Source: Paenibacillus puerhi
GTDB lineage: Bacteria > Bacillota > Bacilli > Paenibacillales > NBRC-103111
Direction of reading: 5' to 3'
DNA: 64,000 nt
Assembly: GCF_009846885.1 (NCBI RefSeq)
Contig: NZ_WUWM01000001.1
Location: forward strand, 350,862-414,861
The notes under the pieces were generated by a model. The model made no database searches and was not told the DNA's origin. It worked only from the letters and a program-made list of their open reading frames with translations. How positions within the stretch are numbered: the first letter of the stretch is position 1; every line of letters starts with the position of its first letter. Of the stretch, positions 24,938 through 34,983 are shown one piece after another. Position numbers and translations under genes: made by a program.

Positions 24938-26077
24938 ATGCAGACGGCCGAAATAGCGACACCCAAATCCGGGTACATGTCCGTCAAGGTCGGGGAGTCG
25001 ATCCTCTCCCAGAGTGTGGACGGCTATCATCCGAAAATCGCGAATATATGGGGATATGTCGCAGGGATGGCGCTGACGGCGCTCGGACGGCTCGGCGAAT
25101 GGAGCGGAGAAGGCAAGTATCAGGAATTTGTGAAACGGCATATGGATGTATTCGTTCAGGAGGACGGCTCGGTTCAGGGCTATACGCTGGAGGACTACAA
25201 TCTCGATCATATCAATAAAGGCAAGCATCTGATGAAGCTATGGAGGGACACCGGGGAGGCGAAGTATGAGCAGGCTGCCCGTTTGCTCGCCGCTCAGCTG
25301 ACCGGCCAGCCGCGAACGGAGGAAGGCGGCTTCTGGCACAAGAAAATATATCCGTACCAGATGTGGCTGGACGGCTTGTATATGTCGTCGCCGTTCATGG
25401 CGGAGTTCGCCCGGACGTTCGGCGAGCCGGCCTGGTTTGACGAAGCCGCGCATCAGCTGCTGCTGGTAGAGCGCCATACGCGCAACCCGGAGACGGGATT
25501 GCTGCATCACGCCTGGGATGAAAGCCGGGAGCAGCGTTGGTGCGACGGCGTCACGGGACGTTCCCGGCACGTATGGGGCCGTGCGATGGGCTGGTATGCG
25601 ATGGCGCTTGTCGACGCTCTGGAGCATATTCCGTTCGCGCATCCGAAGCGCGGGCAGCTGATGGGCATATTCGAGCGGATGGCGAACGCCGTCGTACGGG
25701 TTCAGGATCAGGAGACGGGCCTATGGTATCAGGTGATGGATTGCAACGGCAGGGAAGGCAACTATCTGGAAGCATCCGGGAGCTGCATGCTCACCTACGC
25801 GCTGGCCCGGGGCATTCGGCTTAAGTACTTGGCCGAGATCGACCGCCGGGTTGTCGAGAAGGCTTATGAGGGCATCCTGAGCCGTTTCGTTACCGAAGAT
25901 GCGCAGGGTGTTCATCTGCACGGAATCTGTCACGGGGCTGGACTCGGAGGGCGCAAATACCGCGACGGCTCCTATGCCTATTACCTTAGCGAGGCGGTCG
26001 TCAGCGATGTGCTGATGGGCGTTGCTCCGCTGCTGCTGGCCAGCATCGAGATGGAGCGGCTGTGGGAAGCGAACTGA
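24938..26077 (+). CDS. GH105 unsaturated rhamnogalacturonyl hydrolase (YteR/YesR-like)
   Basis: 379 residues, the usual length of YteR/YesR. It removes the unsaturated galacturonate from the non-reducing end of rhamnogalacturonan lyase products. The catalytic Asp region is QMWLDGLYMSSPF (D145); further conserved parts are HAWDESREQRW, WGRAMGWYAMALVD, GLWYQVMD and EASGSCMLTYALARG. Start at ATG 24938: AAAGGAG (24921-24927) is 10 bases away, while the TTG at 24929 is too close. It is a close relative of the C-terminal half of the fusion at 47084. Cytoplasmic; follows the PL22 gene after 21 bases. Confidence 0.92.
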   Translation: MQTAEIATPKSGYMSVKVGESILSQSVDGYHPKIANIWGYVAGMALTALGRLGEWSGEGKYQEFVKRHMDVFVQEDGSVQGYTLEDYNLDHINKGKHLMKLWRDTGEAKYEQAARLLAAQLTGQPRTEEGGFWHKKIYPYQMWLDGLYMSSPFMAEFARTFGEPAWFDEAAHQLLLVERHTRNPETGLLHHAWDESREQRWCDGVTGRSRHVWGRAMGWYAMALVDALEHIPFAHPKRGQLMGIFERMANAVVRVQDQETGLWYQVMDCNGREGNYLEASGSCMLTYALARGIRLKYLAEIDRRVVEKAYEGILSRFVTEDAQGVHLHGICHGAGLGGRKYRDGSYAYYLSEAVVSDVLMGVAPLLLASIEMERLWEAN

Positions 26078-26103
26078 ACATTCCGCGCCGCCGTGCAAGC
26101 CGA

Positions 26104-26131
26104 CAGCCCGCCCTGGCTCCAGGGCGGGCTG
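26104..26131 (+). terminator. Strong GC-rich hairpin between the GH105 and GH95-like genes
   Basis: CAGCCCGCCCTGG (26104-26116) pairs perfectly with CCAGGGCGGGCTG (26119-26131). There is no T run, so it may act as an RNA-stabilising or attenuating stem rather than a full terminator. Confidence 0.5.
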
Positions 26132-26216
26132 ATGGCGTTGCAGCCGCCGTCCGCGGCATGGGCTAGGCTTGGCTGAGCGTCGATGAATGTCAACTACATG
26201 GAAGGAGCGTGAAACG

Positions 26217-28733
26217 ATGCAGAAGCACATGGAAGCAAGGACGTGTGGAAAAGATAGGCTTGTGATGAGCTACCCCGCCTCCTGGTGGCGGAATATGTGG
26301 CGCGAAGCGCTGCCCTCCGGCAACGGTGTGCTGGGGGCCTCCGTCTTCGGCGGCGTTCACGAGGAGACGGTACTGCTGGGCCATGCGAAGCTGTGGCATT
26401 GGGGCCGCAGGGACGAGCTGCCGGACGTGAGCGGCACGCTGAAGCTTACCCGGAAGCTGATGGACGAGGAACGGTATGCCGAAGCAAGCTGGAAACTGGC
26501 CGATGCTTTGAAGGAAAATGGATACGGCACGCGGCTGGCATCCCGGTTTCCGCTCGCCGCGATCCGGCTGGAGATGCCGTGCGGCAACGCCTTTCAGCAG
26601 TACAGCCGCTCGTTGGATATGGCGACCGGTGAGGTCGAGGTCAGCTGGAGGGACGGGGCGCGCAGCTTCCGGCGGAGGCTGTTCGTTTCCCGCGCCGACG
26701 ATGCCGTTGTCTATGCGATCGGCGGGGAGGACGCCGAAGCGGGGGCTCTGCACGGAGCCGAAGTCGGAGACGGGGGCAGGAACGGGGAGAAGTCTCCCGG
26801 CAGCGTGTCCGGCGAAATCGGCCTTGTGCTGCATCCGAGCGACCGATGGGCGGACACGCCGGAGTTCAAGGAGCTGGAAAGCTCCATCGAGACCGGCTCC
26901 GATGATAGCTATGTCTGGTACGCAGGGCGGAATGATGACGGCACGGACTTCGGAGCCGTCATGCTCGTCAGGAGAGAAGCCGGGCGGGCGGAGCCAGGGG
27001 AAGGCGCCGTCCGATTCGAAGGGGTTCGCGACCTTCTGGTGCTGGTCAAGGTATTCGTAGAAGGAGAGAGGGAGCGGGACTGGGCAAGGCTCAAGCAGGA
27101 ACTGGCCCTGCTGGCGGCGGAAGCGTCGTACGACCGCCTGATGGAACGGCATGCGGCGCTGCATGGTCCGCTGTATCGTTCCGCTTCCCTGGAGCTGGAG
27201 CCAGAGCTGGAGCCGGAGACCTGCGGGCAGGGCAACCGGTCCAATGAAAGGCTGCTTCTGGATGCATACGAAGGGCAAGCTTCCGCCGAGCTAATACGCA
27301 AAATGTGGGCATACGGCCGGTATTTGTTCCTCAGCGGGACAGCAGATCGGGAGGATGCCGCTCCCTTCGGCTTATACGGGTTATGGGGCGGCGATTATCG
27401 GCTCGTCTGGAGCCATAACATGGCCAATGAGAATATTCAAATGATGTACTGGCATGCCCATGTCGGCGGTATGGGGTCGCTGGTGCCTTCCTTGTTCCGC
27501 TATTATAACGAGATGATGGACGACTTCCGGAACAATGCGCGCATGCTGTACGGCTGCAGAGGCATCTATATCCCGGCAGGCACCACGCCAGGCATCGGCG
27601 TGCCCAATCAGATCGTGCCGGTCATCCTGAATTGGACCGGGGCGGCAGGATGGCTGGCCAGACATTATGCGGAGCATTTCCGGTTTACACAAGATATGGA
27701 ATTTCTTCGGCATACGGCCATTCCTTTTCTACGGGAAGCGCTGATGTTCTATGAGGATTTTCTGGTGGAGGACGAAGAGGGGCGCTACCGGATGTATCCC
27801 TCGGTATCGCCGGAAAATACGCCGCTCAACTTCATGCCGCCCGACGGCAAGCAGCTTGCCCATCCGATGCCGACGGCAGTCAATGCGACGATGGATGTTG
27901 CGATTGTGAAGGAGCTGCTGCATCATCTGATCGAAGCCAACCGGGCGGCCGGCGGCGACCCCGCAGAGGAGCGGCGCTGGCAGCAGATGCTGGAGAAGCT
28001 GCCCGCCTATCGGATCAATAGCGACGGTGCGGTCAGCGAATGGATACATCCCGGCTTCGAGGATCGGTACGCCCATCGTCATCTTTCGCATCTGTACCCG
28101 GTTTTCCCCGGGTATGAGGTGACCCAGGAGAGCGACCCGGAGCTGTTCGAGGCGTTCGCCCAGGCAGTCCGGCTGAGGGAGATCGGCGCACAGAGCGGGT
28201 GGTCGCTGGCCCATATGGCATCCGTCTACGCCCGTCTTGGAGACGGGGACAGCTCCCTCGAAAGTCTCGATCTCTTGACACGCTCCTGCCTGCTTCCCAA
28301 TTTTTTCACGCTTCACAATGACTGGCGGGGCATGGGGATATCGATGAAAATGCCTACCGCTCCGGTGCAGCTGGATGCCAATCTGGGCTGGGTCAACGCT
28401 GTTCAGGAGATGCTGCTGCAGGTCTCTCCGGGACTCGTGAAGCTGCTGCCTGCCCGGCCTGAACGGTGGAGACGCGGACGGTTCGGCGATTGGCGCTTCC
28501 ACACGGGCCGGGTGTCTGTAGAGTGGAACCTGGATGACGGGTCATGGCGGGCCGAGTTCATCGCGGAGTCGGATACCGAGCTGACCGTTAGGCTGCCCGA
28601 GGAGGGGCGCACGCCCGGCATCACTGCGATCAAGGAAGCGAAAGCGCTGCCTTCCGAGCTCGGAGCCTCCTATTATTGCGTGGTGATGAAAAGCGGCTCC
28701 GCGCTGATTTTCAGCCAGAAGGGCGGCAGCTAG
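26217..28733 (+). CDS. GH95-like alpha-L-fucosidase/galactosidase family protein
   Basis: 838 residues. Start at ATG 26217, which has GGAAGGAG upstream; the earlier in-frame ATG at 26187 lacks a site. An N-terminal beta domain opens with WREALPSGNGVLGASVFGG, the usual GH95 'PLGNGxxGA' region, then an (alpha/alpha)6 barrel. The Asn pair expected in the active site appears in NENIQMMYW (family form N-x-N-x-x-M-x-YW), and SPENTPLNF matches the SPE(N) motif. GH95 enzymes cut alpha-1,2-L-fucosyl or alpha-L-galactosyl residues, such as those on rhamnogalacturonan or xyloglucan side chains. No signal peptide, so intracellular. A run of acidic/Gly residues near 190-200 is an unusual insert. Confidence 0.85.
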   Translation: MQKHMEARTCGKDRLVMSYPASWWRNMWREALPSGNGVLGASVFGGVHEETVLLGHAKLWHWGRRDELPDVSGTLKLTRKLMDEERYAEASWKLADALKENGYGTRLASRFPLAAIRLEMPCGNAFQQYSRSLDMATGEVEVSWRDGARSFRRRLFVSRADDAVVYAIGGEDAEAGALHGAEVGDGGRNGEKSPGSVSGEIGLVLHPSDRWADTPEFKELESSIETGSDDSYVWYAGRNDDGTDFGAVMLVRREAGRAEPGEGAVRFEGVRDLLVLVKVFVEGERERDWARLKQELALLAAEASYDRLMERHAALHGPLYRSASLELEPELEPETCGQGNRSNERLLLDAYEGQASAELIRKMWAYGRYLFLSGTADREDAAPFGLYGLWGGDYRLVWSHNMANENIQMMYWHAHVGGMGSLVPSLFRYYNEMMDDFRNNARMLYGCRGIYIPAGTTPGIGVPNQIVPVILNWTGAAGWLARHYAEHFRFTQDMEFLRHTAIPFLREALMFYEDFLVEDEEGRYRMYPSVSPENTPLNFMPPDGKQLAHPMPTAVNATMDVAIVKELLHHLIEANRAAGGDPAEERRWQQMLEKLPAYRINSDGAVSEWIHPGFEDRYAHRHLSHLYPVFPGYEVTQESDPELFEAFAQAVRLREIGAQSGWSLAHMASVYARLGDGDSSLESLDLLTRSCLLPNFFTLHNDWRGMGISMKMPTAPVQLDANLGWVNAVQEMLLQVSPGLVKLLPARPERWRRGRFGDWRFHTGRVSVEWNLDDGSWRAEFIAESDTELTVRLPEEGRTPGITAIKEAKALPSELGASYYCVVMKSGSALIFSQKGGS

Positions 28734-28761
28734 CCCTCAAATGATTTGTCAAGCGTTCAGG

Positions 28762-28791
28762 TTGTAAGAAATTCTCATGAATTTTTAATAA
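28762..28791 (+). promoter_or_regulatory. Candidate promoter for the NlpC/P60 gene
   Basis: TTGTAA (28762-28767), 18-base spacer, TAATAA (28786-28791), in an AT-rich stretch 128 bases before the ATG at 28919. The long leader holds no recognised riboswitch. Confidence 0.4.
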
Positions 28792-28918
28792 TCGCAATTT
28801 TTCCTAAGGATGAAAAGGGATCGCGCTTCCCTTGGTAAATGGTGGGCGATGTGGTTTATGGTAAGGTGTTCATGGGGAGTTTACCCAAGCCCATCCATCA
28901 CATACTTAGGAGGAAGTC

Positions 28919-29425
28919 ATGAACAAAACGAAGAAAAGCCTGATCGGAAAAACGCTGCTTGGAGTTTGTCTCAGCTTATCGGTAGCTTTCTCAGGCAACT
29001 TGCTGACGGCCCCTCAAACCGCATACGCGGCTTCGTCCAGCACGACGACGGCCAATAAAATCATAGCAAAGGGTAAGCAATATCTCGGAGTCCCTTACAA
29101 GTTTGGCGCGAAATCGGGGATTACAAGCGCTTTCGATTGCTCCTCGTTCACTCAATATGTGTATAAAAAGTACGGCATCAACCTCCCGCGCGCCTCAAAG
29201 GACCAAGCCAAGGTAGGGACCAAGGTAAGCAAGAGCAACCTGAAGGCGGGGGATCTGGTTTTTTCGGATACGAACCGTGACGGCAAAATCAACCATGTGA
29301 GCATCTACATCGGCAACGGCAAGCTGCTTCATACGTATAAAGTCGGCGTCGGCGTCACGATCTCGAAGTTTAAAGGCAGCACCTGGGACAAGACGTTCGT
29401 GACCGCAAGACGGGTCATCAAGTAA
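28919..29425 (+). CDS. Secreted NlpC/P60 cell-wall hydrolase
   Basis: 168 residues with a signal peptide (KTKKSLIGK, hydrophobic core, AYA cleavage site near residue 37) and one NlpC/P60 domain that cleaves peptidoglycan stem peptides (gamma-D-Glu-diaminopimelate type). The catalytic triad is C74 in AFDCSSFTQYVY, H126 in INHVSIYIG and H138 in LLHT. AGGAGG precedes the ATG. Lacking any LysM or SH3 wall-binding domain, it is a minimal, freely secreted hydrolase. Monocistronic, with its own promoter region and terminator, between the pectin locus and the inositol operon. Not obviously linked to either. Confidence 0.92.
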   Translation: MNKTKKSLIGKTLLGVCLSLSVAFSGNLLTAPQTAYAASSSTTTANKIIAKGKQYLGVPYKFGAKSGITSAFDCSSFTQYVYKKYGINLPRASKDQAKVGTKVSKSNLKAGDLVFSDTNRDGKINHVSIYIGNGKLLHTYKVGVGVTISKFKGSTWDKTFVTARRVIK

Positions 29426-29454
29426 GGGAGTAAGGACGATCACAGGTTTGGCAG

Positions 29455-29487
29455 AAGCAGGGCTCTCATCGGGGGCTCTGCTTTTTT
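29455..29487 (+). terminator. Intrinsic terminator after the NlpC/P60 gene
   Basis: AGCAGGGCTC pairs with GGCTCTGCT and is followed by seven T (29481-29487). The stem has one mismatch or wobble. Confidence 0.7.
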
Positions 29488-29519
29488 TGGCGGCAAGAGT
29501 CGGTCAAGAAAAAAAAGGG

Positions 29520-29548
29520 TTGTTGGAAATGCATACCTGTAGTATGAT
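29520..29548 (+). promoter_or_regulatory. Promoter of the iol operon
   Basis: TTGTTG (29520-29525), 17-base spacer, TATGAT (29543-29548). The transcription start would fall at about 29555, inside the first palindromic operator, which fits repression by steric block. Confidence 0.7.
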
Positions 29549-29552
29549 CCAA

Positions 29553-29612
29553 TTAAGCGCTTAACCTGGTTGAAAAGGTGAGCGCTTGACGAATGGCAGA
29601 TTAAGCGCTTAA
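29553..29612. promoter_or_regulatory. LacI-type operators of the iol operon (two perfect, one half-match)
   Basis: TTAAGCGCTTAA occurs at 29553-29564 and again at 29601-29612; both are perfect 12-bp palindromes with the central CG step typical of LacI-family sites. Between them lies TGAGCGCTTGA (29579-29589), a weaker copy. The outer centres are 48 bases apart, so two dimers could sit nearly on the same helix face. The likely ligand-binding regulator is encoded at the end of the operon (37960). The core AAGCGCTT also resembles a CcpA cre site, so catabolite control is the alternative. Confidence 0.7.
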
Positions 29613-29645
29613 CCTACTTAAAAGAAAAGGAGCAGCGAACATCCG

Positions 29646-31511
29646 ATGAGTACAATCCGATTAACGATGGCACAAGCCTTGCTGCGATTTCTGGATCACC
29701 AGTATGTGTCGGTCGACGGCCAGGAGCAGAAGTTCGTGCAGGGCGTGATGGGCATCTTCGGACACGGCAATGTGACCGGGATGGGGGAAGCGCTGGAGCG
29801 CAGCCCCGGAGCATTAACCTATATACAAGGGAAAAACGAGCAGGGCATGGTTCATGCTGCAACCGCTTTCGCGAAGCAGAAAAACAGGCATCAGATCTAT
29901 GCCTGCACGACCTCGATCGGCCCGGGCGCTCTGAATATGGTCACGGCAGCCGCAACGGCGACCGTGAACCGGATTCCCGTCCTGCTGCTGCCCGGCGACA
30001 ACTTTGCTTCCCGGCAGCCCGATCCCGTGCTTCAGCAGCTGGAGGTCCCCGGGGATTATACGATCTCCGCGACCGACCCCTTCAAGCCGGTCAGCCGGTA
30101 CTGGGACCGGATCGTCCGTCCGGAGCAGCTGATGACGGCAGCCGTGTCGGCCATGCGCGTATTGACCGATCCGGCCGAGACCGGCGCGGTCACGCTGGCG
30201 CTGCCTCAGGATGTTCAGGCGGAGGCCTACGATTATCCGCTGTCCTTCTTTGATAAAAAGATTCACTATATCGACCGCCGTCCGGCGGCTCCCGATGCAA
30301 TGAGCCGCGCGGCGGAGCTAGTGCGCGGAAAGAGCAGGCCGCTTCTGATCGCGGGCGGGGGCGTTCTGTACGCTTCGGCCGGCACTGAGCTTGCGGCCTT
30401 CGCCGAAGCGTTCGGCATTCCCGTAGCGGAGACGCAGGCCGGCAAAAGCTCGCTGCCGTGGAATCATCCGCTTCAGGTCGGAGCGATCGGCGTTACGGGC
30501 TCGCTCGCGGCGAACCGTCTGGCCCGGGAGGCGGATGTGATCATCGGCGTCGGCACCCGCTATTCCGACTTTACGACAGCGTCGAAATCCGCCTTTACCC
30601 ATCCCGATGTCCAGTTCGTTAATCTCAATATTAGCGGCTTTGATTCATCGAAGCTAAGCGGAGCTGCCCTTACTGCGGACGCGAGACTGGGACTGCAGGC
30701 CTTGCACGAGGCGCTCGCTGCGAGCGGGTACCGCTCCGGCTATGGGCCGGGTGAGATCGACGAACTGAAGCGGGAGTGGGACACGGAGGTCGACCGTCTG
30801 TATGCGGCCCGGCATGAAGCGGGACTGGCGCAGACGCGGGCTCTGGGCGTCATCAACGAGACGATCGATCCTTCGTCGGTCATTGTTTGCGCAGCGGGCA
30901 GTTTGCCTGGAGACCTGCACCGGCTGTGGAGGTCGGCGGCGCCCAAGACGTATCACATGGAATACGGCTTCTCCTGCATGGGCTATGAGGTCGCGGGCGC
31001 GTTCGGCGCGGCTCTGGCCGAGCCGCAGCGCGAGGTGTATGCGCTGGTCGGGGACGGCAGCTACCTCATGATGCATGCCGAGCTGGTCACGAGCCTGCAG
31101 GAAGGACGCAAGATCACCGTACTGCTCTTCGACAATCACGGGTTTCAATGCATTCACAATCTGCAAAGAAGCCAGGGCAGCGACGGCTTCGGCAATGAGT
31201 TCCGATATCGCTCGGGGGACACGGGGCGCTTGACCGGCAGCTATATGCCGATCGACTTTGCGGCGCATGCCCGCAGCCTCGGCGCCAAGGCTTACAAAGC
31301 CGGTACGGCCGAGGAGCTGAGGGAAGCTCTGCTGCAGGCGAAGCGGGAGACGGTGACGACGCTTATCGAGATTCCCGTCGTGCCGGGAACGAACACGGAC
31401 GGCTACGAGTCATGGTGGAACGTAGGCGTGCCGGAGGTATCGGCAAGCGGCAAGGTTGTGGAGGCGCACCGGCAGATGAAGGCGCGTACGCAGGCCATTA
31501 AGCTCATATAA
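29646..31511 (+). CDS. iolD: 3D-(3,5/4)-trihydroxycyclohexane-1,2-dione hydrolase IolD
   Basis: 621-residue ThDP-dependent enzyme of the acetolactate-synthase superfamily that opens the ring in inositol breakdown, giving 5-deoxy-D-glucuronate. The cofactor-activating Glu is in [10 protein letters not shown] near residue 65, and the ThDP/Mg motif is [12 protein letters not shown] followed by LLFDNHG. Length and order of domains match IolD. First gene of the operon, with an AAAAGGAG site before the ATG and the operator-bearing promoter directly upstream. Cytoplasmic. Confidence 0.95.
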   Translation: MSTIRLTMAQALLRFLDHQYVSVDGQEQKFVQGVMGIFGHGNVTGMGEALERSPGALTYIQGKNEQGMVHAATAFAKQKNRHQIYACTTSIGPGALNMVTAAATATVNRIPVLLLPGDNFASRQPDPVLQQLEVPGDYTISATDPFKPVSRYWDRIVRPEQLMTAAVSAMRVLTDPAETGAVTLALPQDVQAEAYDYPLSFFDKKIHYIDRRPAAPDAMSRAAELVRGKSRPLLIAGGGVLYASAGTELAAFAEAFGIPVAETQAGKSSLPWNHPLQVGAIGVTGSLAANRLAREADVIIGVGTRYSDFTTASKSAFTHPDVQFVNLNISGFDSSKLSGAALTADARLGLQALHEALAASGYRSGYGPGEIDELKREWDTEVDRLYAARHEAGLAQTRALGVINETIDPSSVIVCAAGSLPGDLHRLWRSAAPKTYHMEYGFSCMGYEVAGAFGAALAEPQREVYALVGDGSYLMMHAELVTSLQEGRKITVLLFDNHGFQCIHNLQRSQGSDGFGNEFRYRSGDTGRLTGSYMPIDFAAHARSLGAKAYKAGTAEELREALLQAKRETVTTLIEIPVVPGTNTDGYESWWNVGVPEVSASGKVVEAHRQMKARTQAIKLI

Positions 31512-31529
31512 GCGGAGGGAAGACGGACG

Positions 31530-32438
31530 ATGAGAAAGCTGCCATTTAAGCTAGGGATTCATCCCATTAACTGGGTCGGAGAAGACGTGAAGGAGCACGG
31601 AGCGGATACGGGCTTCGAGCAGATCGTCGATGAGATTCAAGCTCTGGGTCTGACGGGAACGGAGATGGGCTGTAAATACCCGACCGAGCCCGCGATCCTC
31701 AAGGCGGAGCTGGGCAAACGCGGCATCGCCCTTGTGTCGCAGTGGAAGTCGGTGCTGTTCTCCGATCCGGCTTATCACAGAGAGGAGCTGGCGGCCTATC
31801 GCCTGCATGCACAGTTCTTAAGCGAGATGGGGAGCAAGGTGATCAGCACATGCGAGGTGGGCGGCTCGCTGCATTTCGACCCGCGCCGTTCGCCGAACGA
31901 GAAGGAGGTGCTGCGCTTCGATGAAGCGCAGTGGCAGGCGCTGGCGGAGGGACTGAATGCGGCTGGGGCGATTGCCCGGGAATACGGGCTTAAGCTGACC
32001 TACCATCATCACGGAGGAACGGCTGTGGAGCGTCCGGAGGAGATTGACCGGCTGATGGAGCTTACCGATCCGGCGCTCGTGTCTCTGCTGTTCGATACGG
32101 GCCACGCCTACTACGGCGGCGATGATCCGCTTGACCTGCTGCGTCGGCATTACGACCGGATCGCGTACATTCACCTGAAGGACATCCGGCAGGAGGTACT
32201 GGATCAGGCGAGAGCGGACGGTGCGGACTTTGTTACCTGCATCCGCCGTGGCGTCTTCACGGTGCCCGGCGACGGCTGCCTCGACTTTGCTCCGATCTTC
32301 GGCGAGCTGATCGCCCGGGGCTATGACGGATGGGCCATGCTTGAAGGCGAGCAGGACCCGGCCGAGCATCCGGCCTACGTCTATGCCAAGAACGCGCTGG
32401 CTTATCTAGATTCCCTAATTCCTCAAGAAAGCAGGTAG
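31530..32438 (+). CDS. iolE: Inosose dehydratase IolE
   Basis: 302-residue TIM-barrel (AP-endonuclease-2 fold) enzyme that dehydrates scyllo-inosose to the trihydroxycyclohexanedione used by IolD. It starts KLPFKLGIHPINWVGED, the typical IolE N-terminus. Metal-site segments include TYHHHGGTAVE and FDTGHAYYGGDDP, with the conserved LKDIR later. GGAGGGAAG precedes the ATG. It lies 18 bases after iolD and 7 before iolC. Confidence 0.95.
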   Translation: MRKLPFKLGIHPINWVGEDVKEHGADTGFEQIVDEIQALGLTGTEMGCKYPTEPAILKAELGKRGIALVSQWKSVLFSDPAYHREELAAYRLHAQFLSEMGSKVISTCEVGGSLHFDPRRSPNEKEVLRFDEAQWQALAEGLNAAGAIAREYGLKLTYHHHGGTAVERPEEIDRLMELTDPALVSLLFDTGHAYYGGDDPLDLLRRHYDRIAYIHLKDIRQEVLDQARADGADFVTCIRRGVFTVPGDGCLDFAPIFGELIARGYDGWAMLEGEQDPAEHPAYVYAKNALAYLDSLIPQESR

Positions 32439-32445
32439 AGAAACT

Positions 32446-33456
32446 ATGACCTATGTATCCTTTCCGCAAGGCAAGCCGCTTGATTTCGTCGCGATCGGCC
32501 GGTTGTGCATCGACTTGAACGCCAATGAAATTCACCGGCCGATGGAAGAAACGATGACCTTCACCAAGTATGTCGGCGGCTCGCCTGCCAATATTACGAT
32601 CGGAATGTCGCGTCTCGGGCTGGAGACGGCCTTCATCGGCAAGATCGCAGACGATCAGATGGGGCGGTTCATCGCCGATTACTTGCAGCGCAACCGCATC
32701 GGCACGACCAATGTCGTGACCGATACGACCGGCGCGGTAACGGGGCTGGCCTTTACGGAGATTAAAAGTCCGACCGATTGCAGTATTCTCATGTACCGCG
32801 ACAATGCGGCCGATCTGCTGCTGACGCCCGGCGAGGTTTCCGAGGAGCTGATCGCACGCGCGAAGGTGCTGCTGATCTCCGGCACGGCGCTGGCGAAAAG
32901 CCCTTCCCGGGAAGCGGTGTTCCAGGCGCTGAACTACGCCAAGAAGCATGGAGCCGTCATCGTCTTCGATCTGGATTACCGTCCCTACACCTGGACGTCT
33001 CCGGAAGAGACGGCGGTCTATTACAACCTGGCCGCCGAGAAATGCGACATCCTCCTTGGCACGCGCGAGGAATTCGATATGATGGAATGCTTCGAGCATA
33101 ATCCGGAGCACAGCGATCAGATTACGGCGGCCAAATGGTTCGACTACGCGGCCAAGATCGTCATTATCAAGCATGGCAAGGACGGCTCTATCGCGTATAC
33201 CCGGGACGGCGAGGGACACCGGGCGAAGAGCTTCCCGGCCAAGGTCGTGAAGACGTTCGGAGCGGGAGATTCCTATGCGGCGGGCTTCCTCTATGGAGTG
33301 ATGCAGGGCTGGACTCTTGAGAAAAGCATGGAATTCGGCAGCGCGGCCGCCTGCATCGTCATCTCCAGCCACAGCTGCTCCGACGCGATGCCTACAGCCG
33401 CTCAGGTCCATGATTACATCGACCGCTGCAACCGCGGAGAGATTACAGCATCCTAG
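32446..33456 (+). CDS. iolC: 5-dehydro-2-deoxygluconokinase IolC
   Basis: 336-residue PfkB/ribokinase-family kinase that phosphorylates 2-deoxy-5-keto-D-gluconate, the intermediate that in B. subtilis also becomes the inducer after phosphorylation. Seen are the N-terminal PfkB motif GGSPANITIGMSRLG and the catalytic GAGDSYAAGFLYG near residue 268. The N-terminus FVAIGRLCIDLNANEI is characteristic. Short spacing from iolE suggests coupled translation. A 7-bp hairpin lies after it. Confidence 0.95.
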   Translation: MTYVSFPQGKPLDFVAIGRLCIDLNANEIHRPMEETMTFTKYVGGSPANITIGMSRLGLETAFIGKIADDQMGRFIADYLQRNRIGTTNVVTDTTGAVTGLAFTEIKSPTDCSILMYRDNAADLLLTPGEVSEELIARAKVLLISGTALAKSPSREAVFQALNYAKKHGAVIVFDLDYRPYTWTSPEETAVYYNLAAEKCDILLGTREEFDMMECFEHNPEHSDQITAAKWFDYAAKIVIIKHGKDGSIAYTRDGEGHRAKSFPAKVVKTFGAGDSYAAGFLYGVMQGWTLEKSMEFGSAAACIVISSHSCSDAMPTAAQVHDYIDRCNRGEITAS

Positions 33457-33458
33457 AC

Positions 33459-33477
33459 GATTCGCCTGACGCGAATC
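33459..33477 (+). promoter_or_regulatory. Intergenic hairpin between iolC and iolA
   Basis: GATTCGC (33459-33465) and GCGAATC (33471-33477) form a perfect 7-bp stem with a 5-base loop and no T run. It may stabilise or process the operon mRNA. Confidence 0.4.
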
Positions 33478-33514
33478 TGCAGAGCTATGAACCGATTGAG
33501 AGGGGACAATTACC

Positions 33515-34960
33515 ATGACGCAAGTATTGAAAAATTGGGTCGGAGGCGCCTGGATCGACTCGGCCTCCACGCAAACCGAAGCGGTCGTTAATCCGGCTAC
33601 GGAAGAAATCATCGCTTATGTGCCGATATCCACGAAGGAGGATGTGGACCGCGCCGTTCAGGCCGCCGCTCAAAGCTTCCAGACCTGGAGCCGCACGCCG
33701 GTTCCGCGCCGCGCGCGCATCCTGTTCAGATACCAGCAGCTGCTGGTCGAGCATTGGGAGGAGCTGGCCCGCCTCGTTACTCTTGAGAATGGCAAGAGCT
33801 ATACGGAAGCGTACGGCGAAGTGCTTCGCGGCATCGAGTGTGTCGAGTTCGCGGCGGGCGCTCCGACGCTCATGATGGGCAAGCAGCTTCCGGATATCGC
33901 GACTGGCCTGGAATCCGGGATGTACCGCTACCCGGTAGGCGTAGTTGGCGGCATTACGCCGTTCAACTTCCCGATGATGGTGCCTTGCTGGATGTTCCCG
34001 CTGGCGATCGCCTGCGGCAATACGTTCGTCTTGAAGCCGTCGGAGCGCACGCCGCTGCTGGCAAACCGGCTGGCCGAACTGTTCAGCGAAGCGGGTCTGC
34101 CGGACGGCGTATTGAATGTCGTACATGGCGCCCATGACGTGGTGAACGGCATCCTCGAGCATCCGGGCATCAAGGCTGTTTCCTTCGTCGGCTCTCAGCC
34201 GGTCGCCGAATATGTGTACACCACCGCATCAGCCCATGGAAAACGGGTGCAGGCGCTGGCTGGCGCCAAAAATCACTCGATCGTCATGCCGGATGCGGAC
34301 CTGGAGCTGACGGTCAAGGAACTGATCAACGCGTCCTTCGGCTCTGCCGGCGAGCGGTGCATGGCATGCTCCGTCGTCGTGGCCGTCGGCGGCATCGGCG
34401 ATGCGCTGGTGGAGAAGCTGGTCGAGGCCGCCGACAAGCTGACCATCGGCAACGGCAAGGACGACGGCGTCTTCCTCGGCCCGGTCATCCGCGGCGGGCA
34501 TAAGGAGCGGACGCTGACGTACATTGAGAGCGGCGAGAAGGAGGGTGCGCTGTTGCTGCGCGACGGTCGTAACGATGCGGCCGCCAGCGGAGCGGGCTAC
34601 TTTGTCGGTCCCACCATCTTCGATCAGGTGAAGGACAGCATGAAAATTTGGCAGGATGAAATCTTCGCTCCGGTGCTCTCGATCGTCAGGGTGGAGACGC
34701 TGGAGGAAGCGGTGGCGCTGGCGAACCGTTCGGACTTTGCCAACGGGGCCTGCATCTTCACGGACAGCGGAAGCCACGTCCGGCAATTCCGCGAGACGAT
34801 CGATGCCGGTATGCTTGGCGTCAACCTGGGCGTACCCGCGCCGATGGCATTCTTTCCTTTCTCCGGATGGAAAAAGTCGTTCTACGGCGATCTCCATGCG
34901 AACGGCACAGACGGCGTAGAGTTCTATACGCGCAAGAAAATGGTAACGGCCCGCTGGTAA
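33515..34960 (+). CDS. iolA: Methylmalonate/malonate-semialdehyde dehydrogenase IolA
   Basis: 481-residue aldehyde dehydrogenase that turns malonate semialdehyde into acetyl-CoA and CO2 (CoA- and NAD-dependent), the last step of the inositol route. The catalytic Cys is C282 in [10 protein letters not shown]. The NAD-site [16 protein letters not shown] and the [15 protein letters not shown]-terminal part are typical of the MMSDH subfamily rather than general ALDHs. A GAGAGGGG site precedes the ATG. Its place in mid-operon differs from B. subtilis, where iolA is first. Confidence 0.95.
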   Translation: MTQVLKNWVGGAWIDSASTQTEAVVNPATEEIIAYVPISTKEDVDRAVQAAAQSFQTWSRTPVPRRARILFRYQQLLVEHWEELARLVTLENGKSYTEAYGEVLRGIECVEFAAGAPTLMMGKQLPDIATGLESGMYRYPVGVVGGITPFNFPMMVPCWMFPLAIACGNTFVLKPSERTPLLANRLAELFSEAGLPDGVLNVVHGAHDVVNGILEHPGIKAVSFVGSQPVAEYVYTTASAHGKRVQALAGAKNHSIVMPDADLELTVKELINASFGSAGERCMACSVVVAVGGIGDALVEKLVEAADKLTIGNGKDDGVFLGPVIRGGHKERTLTYIESGEKEGALLLRDGRNDAAASGAGYFVGPTIFDQVKDSMKIWQDEIFAPVLSIVRVETLEEAVALANRSDFANGACIFTDSGSHVRQFRETIDAGMLGVNLGVPAPMAFFPFSGWKKSFYGDLHANGTDGVEFYTRKKMVTARW

Positions 34961-34983
34961 CGGCAGGCAGCGGTCAGGCCGCT

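Noticed and set aside
26190..27278. A 362-codon minus-strand frame opposite the GH95-like gene
   Set aside because: No domain, no promoter, and the sense gene is clearly conserved.
29553..29612. The palindromes as CcpA cre sites only
   Set aside because: The AAGCGCTT core is similar, but two identical perfect palindromes plus an operon-encoded LacI-type regulator favour a specific operator. Dual use is not excluded.
32257..33612. A 451-codon minus-strand frame opposite iolE, iolC and the start of iolA
   Set aside because: Crosses three genuine gene boundaries and has no family likeness.
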